DNA from: Gibbula magus | Lineage: Eukaryota > Mollusca > Gastropoda > Trochida > Trochidae | Length of the DNA stretch: 64,000 bases | Assembly: GCA_936450465.1 (NCBI GenBank) | Contig: OW388297.1 | Span: forward strand, 50,882,630 to 50,946,629 | Reading direction: 5' to 3' | Part shown: one piece after another, positions 56,947-64,000 of the stretch | Layout: each line of letters starts with the position of its first letter | Position numbering within the stretch: position 1 is the first letter of the stretch | Program-made: the position numbers and the translations under genes | The notes under the pieces: generated by a model | The model's database searches: none | What the model was told of the DNA's origin: nothing | The model's input: only the letters and a program-made list of their open reading frames with translations

Positions 56947-57193
56947 ATTAAAAACTATTCAATATATTTTGCTTAAACTTTGTACAGGTATCAACCAAGT
57001 AGTCTAGATGAGCCTTTTGCTATATAGCAATTTGAGAATATTTTTTTTTACGAATGCAAACAGTCTGGACCTAAAACCAAGAAGAGGGGAACTATATTCC
57101 GGCCTCAAACTTCAAAACTATTCAATATATTTTGCTTAAACTTTGTACAGGTATCAACCAAGTAGTCTAGATGAGCCTTTTGCTATATAGAAA
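56947..57193 (+). repeat. Direct tandem duplication of about 85 bp
   Basis: AAAACTATTCAATATATTTT through GAGCCTTTTGCTATATAG occurs at about 56950-57031 and 57112-57193, nearly identical, about 160 bp apart. It lies just outside the Polinton-like insertion. Confidence 0.9.
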
Positions 57194-57564
57194 TTTGATC
57201 ACTTATGAGTTATGAGTTTCAAGAAAGTAAATGCATTATATATTCAAAATGCATAATTATATTCAAAATTCCTACATGGCGGGAGATATGGCCGACTCTG
57301 TCTTCTTGTTTTATTTCAAAAAGGGTTTACAGTGTGTTCATAGTGAAAGAAATTGACTTGTAAAACATGCTCTTGTTTTATTAATGTTGAATGATTTTGT
57401 AAAGCACTATCATCAGTTCGGTATTTGTATAATACAATCCAGTATTTTCATCGCTGGCTTTTGAGCTTGTGAATATTCACTTCATAAGTACTTTTATGTT
57501 GTTAAACATAAACTAATTTAGCAGGCGGTCATTTTCTCCAGTTTGTGTTCTAAGGGAGCTAACT

Positions 57565-57879
57565 CTAGCTCCTTTCACCTAGGTCACATGACCTTGCCCT
57601 ATATAAGCCCGTGTTCATTAGACGAGCTTCCTTTTCAACGGGCTTTTCCAAACCGAACCCATTGGGGGAGTCATAGGGTGTGAAGAATGCCACGTGGTCC
57701 AAAGACACGGAATAGGCGTTTGGCGGATTCCACCACTTTTTCTCCTGTGATGAACACCTTACATCAAACAACTTGTGGTAATCATTAGCTTGCAACAATT
57801 GCATGATCAACTTCCCATTGTTTGCAACAAATAACCATATCTTTATTTCAAACAGTTTTTGATATGTTACAAAGTTCAT
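57565..57879 (-). CDS. Unrecognised open frame (104 aa)
   Basis: Starts MNFVTYQKLFEIKIWLFVAN; the middle has DYHKLFDVRCSSQEKKWWNPPNAY and the end GLYRARSCDLGERS. The composition (Trp, Cys, Tyr spread, balanced charge) looks more like protein than chance. It could be the N-terminal part of a decayed gene or a mobile-element fragment. No motif was recognised. Confidence 0.35.
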   Translation of the reverse strand: MNFVTYQKLFEIKIWLFVANNGKLIMQLLQANDYHKLFDVRCSSQEKKWWNPPNAYSVSLDHVAFFTPYDSPNGFGLEKPVEKEARLMNTGLYRARSCDLGERS

Positions 57880-58253
57880 GTTACCCTACCGAAATCGATG
57901 AGAAATATATATGGTAGTGTGGGTTTTTTAAAGCTTTGACACAAAATGTACATGTAAACCCCCTTTTTTAGTCAAATTTAGGGCAATTTATGCTGTTTAA
58001 GCACTTTAGAGGTCACATTTTCTTTATGATGTAGAATACCATGAAGTAAATAAAGATGAGAAAAAGTCTTTACTTAATCATATTTCATTTTTGAAGTTCA
58101 ACAGGAAGGAGCAGAAAATATCTCTTTCAAAACCAAAATGTCACATTTTTGTTTTAACTGTAGGCATTAGTCAACAAAATAACGGGTCATTCCACTTTGA
58201 TGAAAGGTTGAAGGATGTAAAAATCAGAACCACTGGTGCATAAACTTGTTTGT

Positions 58254-58765
58254 TTAAGACTGTAGGTGATCGTCCCTGTAGGCGTTAGTAGACTCCACCA
58301 TTTGAACAATACGAGTCGTTCGCGCTGAGTGGAAACTGAGCATGCAGCCCTTGAGTGCAGTGTTTCCTGCTCTCAGGACAAGGATCTGTTGTGGATGGGC
58401 TAGGATTGGTACTTGTGACAGGAACAGGCCATCCTCTGCATCAAACTCAACAGTAACTGCCTTCTTAGCCTCAGCTAATTTTCTCTTAAGGTCTGCAACT
58501 TCCTTAATTCGGCTACTTAAACTTTGCTTTCTTTGTATGAGTGCATTCTCCCAGTTGCACAGGTGGGGACAACATCCCCCTGAAAGGCAGCAATCTTCCT
58601 CTTCATCAGTTTCTCGTACCGCTGACATGTTTCCATTTTGCGATCTCTAATCGTTGTGTCCAGGGCCGCAAGGTTCAGATGAATTACTTTGCTAAGCTTG
58701 GTCTTGCTTGGGGGGTTGGCAGGTCTGGACTTTGTTGAGGTGCTCATCTCCTGAAATGGCAACAA
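58254..58765 (-). pseudogene. Coiled-coil-like coding segment with a frameshift
   Basis: Two overlapping frames seem to be halves of one protein. The first begins near 58747 (MSTSTKSRPANPPSKTKLSK) and has IRDRKMETCQRYEKLMKRK. The second (58628-58254) continues with QRKQSLSSRIKEVADLKRKLAEAKKA-like heptads, broken here for length, and ends near YRDDHLQS. A shift of frame within 58517-58628 would explain the pair. It lies on the same strand as, and downstream of, the CACTA relic, so it may be another protein of a mobile element. No family was recognised. Confidence 0.35.
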
Positions 58766-58769
58766 AAAG

Positions 58770-59899
58770 AGTTGAAAGAAAGATGTTATATCTATTTCTT
58801 CAGGTAATGCACATACAGAACGACATGATGAAGGGTTTTGGAGTTCTGCTACATAAACTAACCTATACTAGAACAAAGTTGAAAACTATAAATTCAACTT
58901 CAAATGCTGAATATATATTGATGCACTGATAGACAGCAGCACCATAACATTATTGTCCTTTAAGCTACACTCAGTGTGTTGTAGTAGTCACAGGGGTGTG
59001 TATCGCCTTCATTCTCGCTTCTGGCCCGGGAACGAGCATTAGGGCCACTCCAGGTAGAACTAGAGACCGTGCAAAGGTCACATCAAGAAGTTAAAAAGGG
59101 CTAAAAGGGAAATATTACAACGATCATATTCAGGAGAGAAAAAAAGAAGAAAAGGGCCGAAAGAGGCTAGAGACAGCACAGAGATAAGATCCAAATGTAT
59201 ACCAAGAAAATACGTCAAAACACCCGTTTTTGGTTCATACTGTACACTGTTCATACCGCCTTACTCTGCCCATAACGTGAATTCTGTGAATGTATGTTGA
59301 TGACGGAATATATTTTACATTTATACACAGTTACTGTTTGGACTCGGTACATTCTAATGCAGGGTGTCTCATGAAGTTATGCACATGTGAGGTTTTCCCA
59401 CTCAATGGTGAACCCGAAAGTGGTGAAAGCCCGAGTTTGGAGTCTCAAGGTCAAAGACACATAAATAATTTGACACAAATACAGATATAGTGTAATAAAT
59501 ACGAAAGTACCATACAAAACAAAAAAAAACACTAACCCATACTTCAAACATACCTTTTGAAGACAGTTGAAATGCTCTCAGAAGAGTGTTACAGCTTTGA
59601 TGTTAAGTAGAAAACCTAATCTCTCCAATCTGTTGGTGATATGGACATGAACTTTTCAAAGAGATGGACGTCACAACGGCTTTTGTTGTTACATTCGTAG
59701 TGATCCACGATTTAACACCAGCCACCCTGGCATGTTTAAGATACTCTTTGTAAGTCAAGAAACGTTTCCCTCAAGCCTTCATGACACTATTTGACAGAGT
59801 TTGTAGCGCAGGCTACGATGCTTATGGCCTCTGCGGTGTACAAACGTTTACCATGCAGGTATATAACAACAACACCTTGGGTGGAAAGATTGGAAAGGT
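58770..59899. other. No recognised gene
   Basis: No domain-bearing frame was recognised. Part of it could belong to the CACTA relic's 3' flank. Confidence 0.4.
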
Positions 59900-62074
59900 G
59901 CCTATTTCCTTACTGAAAGAACGCCTTTCCACTAGTGGAAATAACGGTCGTTCTTCCATACCATACCCTCGTACACATTTACATTTTATTCTCTGGACAG
60001 GCATGAATGATGAGGGCCCCTGTCTAAGGTGCCTTCAGGATGGCATGCCTCAAAAGGACGCCCTGCATCATCTCACCTCAGCTAGGAGATGCGTCTTAAG
60101 CACTTCATCCACGACAGCGATGTGGATGATATATCTGAGGATCTGTCAAGGGCGTGGGCGTAGATCCCATGATATCTCCCTCTAGTAGGACATGGTGTGA
60201 GAAGATCTAATGCTCGGGCACCTTGCAGACCCAAACACCTGCTTTGATAGGGTGAGGGTTTTGATTTGCTTGGCAGCAGCCATAACCTCTACTTCACATT
60301 TATACAAATATCGATACATGTTGGCCAAACAATGGTGTTCAAAATCCGTTAAGCCAACCACTCTGAATCTGTACAATGACACAGACGTCCAATCTACAGA
60401 ACTAGGCTCAATCAGTCGGGATGACATCCTCCTCAAATAGAAGTCATCGGAAGCAGCAATGGTCGCTAGTGTTCTAGCCTTGACTCCAACGTTTAGCTGA
60501 GCTATGATAGAAGTGATTGCATCAGCTATTCCAAAGTCATATTCTAATGATAAAAGTCGAGTGTGTCACAGGAAGCGCCTCATCAGCTGTAACTCTATGT
60601 TCTTGTGGATTGTTGGTACATCCCCGTATATGCCATTGCATCTTTCAAAACTAAACAAAAAGAACGAATATATAGACTTTTATACATTCATGAAGGTGCC
60701 GATGCAAATTCATATTCGATGTCACTCTGTCCTTCACGTTAATGTGTTTGAAGGTTGAAAAAAATCTGAGGAGTTATCTACAAGGTTGATGTCCACATAT
60801 GATATGGTTCTGTAGCATTACAATATGCAGGCCAGCACAACGAATCGCCAACTCTCTAAATGTTCATCCCCTATTACATCCTTCAATGCATATACCGAGA
60901 ACAATAATGTCCAGTTTTTGAACTGGTCTGCATTGAATCCAGCAATCTTCATTGGAATACGGCCAATATCACTATTGGGCATTCTACTGAATCAACTTTG
61001 TCCTGTGTTGTCTCAAATCCTTGTCACATAGAATACCGGTAGCTTTCCAAACATGAAGCATGTGTTTTGCAGTTCCCAGAAAGGGATTGTGCATAGGTTC
61101 GACTACAGACATCTTGATTAAGTCTATCTATGGTAGTTCAGAGAGTACATGATAGTGTGTCCTTTAATTTGACTCGAGTTCTTATCTCCAGTAAGTGCTG
61201 GTCATGTGTCCGGTTTGGCCAAGTCGATCTGTCAAATCCACTGTTGTCACGACAGCCAAATCCACCTGGAAAGGCCCTTTTGCACCGCAAAAATCCTAGA
61301 GCTGCCGCATGACCTAAGAATCAACACAGTTTTCTGCAAGCTGGAATGTCGCGCCCAATGCACAATGATGCTAGGTGAAACACCTTTGTTGTCAGTCCTA
61401 AAAGGGGGAAAAAGTAGCCAACAGTCCAGTCTTCCTGAAGGTCATCCACACGGGGCTTTAAAAAGGTGGGGGCGGGATAGGGCAGTGGTTAGCGCGTTCG
61501 GCGTCGGATCAGGAGTTCCGGGGTTCGAATCCCGCCAGGGGCACTGCATTTTTGCAGTAGAGAACTGTTCTACATGCATTAAGGTTTGGGTGCAATGCCA
61601 AACTAAATTTCAGAATAGTAACACCCATGGTTCGCTTATTCCAGCCGCTGCTCGCAGGTTTCACCGCAGTCCCAGTCCCCGCAATAACACTAGCAGCCGC
61701 GATATAAGAGAAATACTCTTGAAAGCGGCGTTAAACCCCAACTCACTCACTCACTCACTTTACAAAGGTATTTGTTGTTGGCTCTTTTTTCATGTGTGGA
61801 ATGATACCGACGAGGATGATGTTATCGCGTTAGAACCGCTCATGTCATGGCAAATTGAGAACCAAATACATAACTCCTGAGTATTGCAAAGTTCATTGAA
61901 GAATGTAGGACTGAAAGTCTTCCGAATATGTCCATCATATACGTCACTCATAATTGAGTCTTTCAAAACCACTCTTGGACACAGGCTCATTAAGTGATTG
62001 CTTTTAGGGTTTCTAGTAATAGTTCTTAAATGGAATTTAGTGTTGTTTATAAGGATCATTTCAAATGCTTTCAT
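59900..62074 (-). pseudogene. Degraded CACTA/EnSpm transposase, with a SINE nested in it
   Basis: Read on the minus strand, scattered frames give the landmarks of TNP2-like CACTA transposases in order. They are LKDSIMSDVYDGHIRK (near 61960), GRDIPACRKLC ... FLGHAA ... GFDRSTWP (near 61200-61360), VVEPMHNPFLGTAKHM (near 61040-61110; the DPMHN-x-FLGT box), GFNADQFKNWTLLFS (near 60900-60950), NGIYGDVPTIHKNIELQLMR (near 60570-60640) and ARCPSIRSSHTMSY (near 60190). A late block MPVQRIKCK lies near 59970-60000. Many stops and frameshifts are present. CACTA transposases cut and paste elements with 3-bp duplications; no CACTA termini were identified. Recognition is by motif order. Confidence 0.75.
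61467..61758 (+). mobile_element. tRNA-derived SINE, full length
   Basis: The head resembles a tRNA: A-box-like GGCAGTGGTTAGCGCG and a perfect B box GGTTCGAATCC (61522-61532), the internal promoter for RNA polymerase III. The body has AGAACTGTTCTACATGCATT and GCAGCCGCGATATAAG. The 3' end is GCGGCGTTAAACCCCAACTC followed by a CACT/ACTC simple tail. Flanking repeats TTTAAAAAGG (61457-61466) and TTTACAAAGG (61759-61768) are the target duplication with one mismatch. It lies inside the CACTA relic. Confidence 0.92.
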
Positions 62075-63715
62075 CCAAAATAGATTTCACAGGAAGATTG
62101 AATAACACATTCAAAGAACTAACGATTTTCAAACCCTTTATGTAAATTGCAATTAATAAATCCCTGTTGTTTGTCAAATCTGTTAAGACGTCTCTAATAG
62201 GCATTTAAATACTGTACAATTTTAAAAGAACGACGATTTATACATTTTAACAATGAACATATCTATTTTTAATTTTTTTAACAAGTATGGTTACGTTATT
62301 TTAATGTATACATGTTTAGTGTGTAACTGATTAAACATTAGTCATTGGGGTCTAAACAATTATAAACATCACTGTATTATTAACATTTTTAAATACATAC
62401 ATTGTTTAGCACTGATATCTTATATCACATATTATCTTATATAACAATTGATTCAAACAAATACCATTTAAATATAAACACTTATATAATTCGTAGAATG
62501 TTTTTTTAAAAATGTCATTTGAATGTTAAAGGGGCAGTAGATTCGGATATTTAATTCAAAGTTGCATGATATTTTCAATTATAACAGCAGAAATTTTTTA
62601 TGGTGTATACATAATTGATATAAAGACAAATAACGTGGTAAATGAGTGATTTGATTGAAATATGGGATAAGAACTACCGTCTTTCCCTTCTTCCCTTCTT
62701 CTGTCTGTCTGTCAGTCCGTGTCTGTATGTAACATTTCAAGGACATCCCTTAAAATACCACATCTCGTGTTATTAAACTTGCTTAAACAAAGTTACGTAC
62801 ACATTTGGATAGTTTTGTAATCGTGGTTTGTCGAAACAAGTCTCCAATAGTTTACTAATTTACGAAAAGTATCCAATAGTTTAGAAAGTGAGACCAAGCA
62901 GTGTTCCCGTCAGATTGAATGCGCCCAAACGTAGCAGCCTGAATCCCGAGAAAGGTGGTGTAATACAAAAGTCCGTGCAAACCTAATGGCGACTTTACGA
63001 AACAGTGGTCAAGGAAAATCGCAACAATTCAAAGATGATCATAAAGTGAATAAATTACACGTACCAGAAGAAAGAAAGCTGCAATACTTAATAAACTCAT
63101 CAAAACGACAACAACTACTGGCAAACATATATTAGTGATCAAAGCAAAGTATGGATGAACAGATCCCCGTTCGATTTATATTATCTTATTAAAACCAACA
63201 TGGTAACACATGCACTCAGAAACAAAATAGTAACATAAACTTTACTAAAGATACTGAATTAAATTGTCAAAATAATAAGTTGAAGTTTTTAGATGCTGAA
63301 TTAAATTTCCAAAATATAAAGTTGAATTTTAAACTTGGTATTTTGAATTTTAAGGTAAGGCCTTAATATTTCCAAAGAAAACTATATTGAATAATAGCGT
63401 AGCGTACATGTAGCCCAAAAACGTTTGATGAGTCCGTGGAATCTGAACTTTTAAAAATCAACATACATTCGACGAAATGTCATTACGTTATTAAAATTAA
63501 GTAAAACACGGTGGTATAACAAAATAAGTAATATTTGAATTCCCTTTAAATTTATCAATAAATTTTGAATACGACGTATGCATGGTTTTTTTTATTTTTT
63601 AAATCAAAATGTTTTTGTTTTAAGTAAATGCCTCATAATTGTTTTACTTTAACCTTTCAAAATATAATGTTAACAAACTTACCTTTCCGCCTATTTTACA
63701 GTTTTTTACTTTGCA
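62075..63715. other. No recognised gene
   Basis: AT-rich sequence. A CTTCCCTTCTTCTGTCTGTC simple tract lies near 62690-62710. No coding segment was recognised. Confidence 0.5.
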
Positions 63716-63776
63716 GGAGAGGGAATGATACTGACAACTCTACGAAAACCGGTGCGTTGTGGCGTGCATTCCACAA
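63716..63776 (+). CDS. Candidate short exon (uncertain)
   Basis: A pyrimidine-rich acceptor (TTTTTTACTTTGCAG) precedes 61 nt that end at a consensus donor (CACAA then GTAAGAA). Two of three frames are open (for example GNDTDNSTKTGALWRAFH). It is too short for a family call and could equally be a chance arrangement. Confidence 0.2.
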
Positions 63777-63959
63777 GTAAGAATATATTTACTTAACTTT
63801 GTTAAAGTAGAAGGTTTACGGCCTCAAACATGGTCCACGGGCAAAAGTAATGGCCAGTTCGGACATTCTCCTACACTTATTGTCTTATCGCAAACTATTC
63901 AACCAATAAATATGAACCAGTGAAACGTTCCGAAATAAGTTTTATTAAATAAGTTTAAC

Positions 63960-64000
63960 TACACTCAACCGCAAAAGAAACGTCACCATACAAAGAGTTA
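63960..64000 (+). mobile_element. MITE family A, copy cut by the window end
   Basis: ACTCAACCGCAAAAGAAACG followed by TCACCATACAAA matches the left inverted repeat and first interior bases of the copies at 260 and 16039. The rest lies outside the window. Confidence 0.6.

Noticed and set aside
61467..61545. tRNA gene on the plus strand
   Set aside because: The A and B boxes belong to the head of a SINE with a long body, the family-specific tail and target duplications; another copy is at 44010-44310.
61206..61880. 224-codon plus-strand frame
   Set aside because: Runs antisense through the CACTA relic and then through the SINE; the composite has no gene-like continuity.

Overview
The window looks like animal nuclear DNA from a marine mollusc, most likely a vetigastropod such as an abalone. 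It is AT-rich and intron-rich, dense in Tc1/mariner, LINE, CACTA and MITE copies, and carries tRNA-derived SINEs that end in the GGCGTTAAACCCCAACTCAC tail I associate with abalone-type genomes. The species assignment is inference.

Host gene (about 2.4-19.9 kb, minus strand). One endogenous gene can be followed through splice signals: a signal-peptide exon (19809-19899), an exon encoding a farnesoic-acid-O-methyltransferase-like (DM8/FAMeT) domain (18618-19073) and an exon encoding a cadherin-like segment (4490-4712). The splice phases agree at both junctions. The intron between the last two is about 13.9 kb. It holds an intact-looking Tc1 element, a degraded mariner, a frameshifted L1/Tx1-type LINE, several LINE fragments of a second family, a MITE inserted in one of them, and two composite minisatellites.

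Middle region (20-44.8 kb). No confident host gene. It contains MITE families, a 21-bp and a 35-bp minisatellite, a Tc1 relic with a terminal-inverted-repeat (TIR) motif shared with a MITE family, a broken THAP zinc-finger segment, a palindromic MITE with 9-bp target duplications, and a SINE.

Polinton/Maverick-like element (44820-56929). This is the most striking object. It is 12,110 bp long, flanked by a 5-bp target duplication (ATGTT), and has two inverted arms of exactly 4,202 bp with no net length difference. The 3.7-kb core and the inner part of the right arm carry a tightly packed minus-strand cluster: packaging-type ATPase, acidic protein, small basic protein with an in-frame stop, a 309-aa protein, a DD35E integrase with a chromodomain, a one-span membrane protein and a truncated possible structural protein. 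No DNA polymerase B or major capsid gene is visible. The left arm ends inside a second copy of the ATPase gene after codon 144. The structure resembles a snap-back or defective derivative of a Polinton virus that was then integrated.

Right end (57-64 kb). A short tandem duplication, two uncertain coding segments, a degraded CACTA/EnSpm transposase on the minus strand with a SINE nested in it, and the start of another MITE copy at the window edge.
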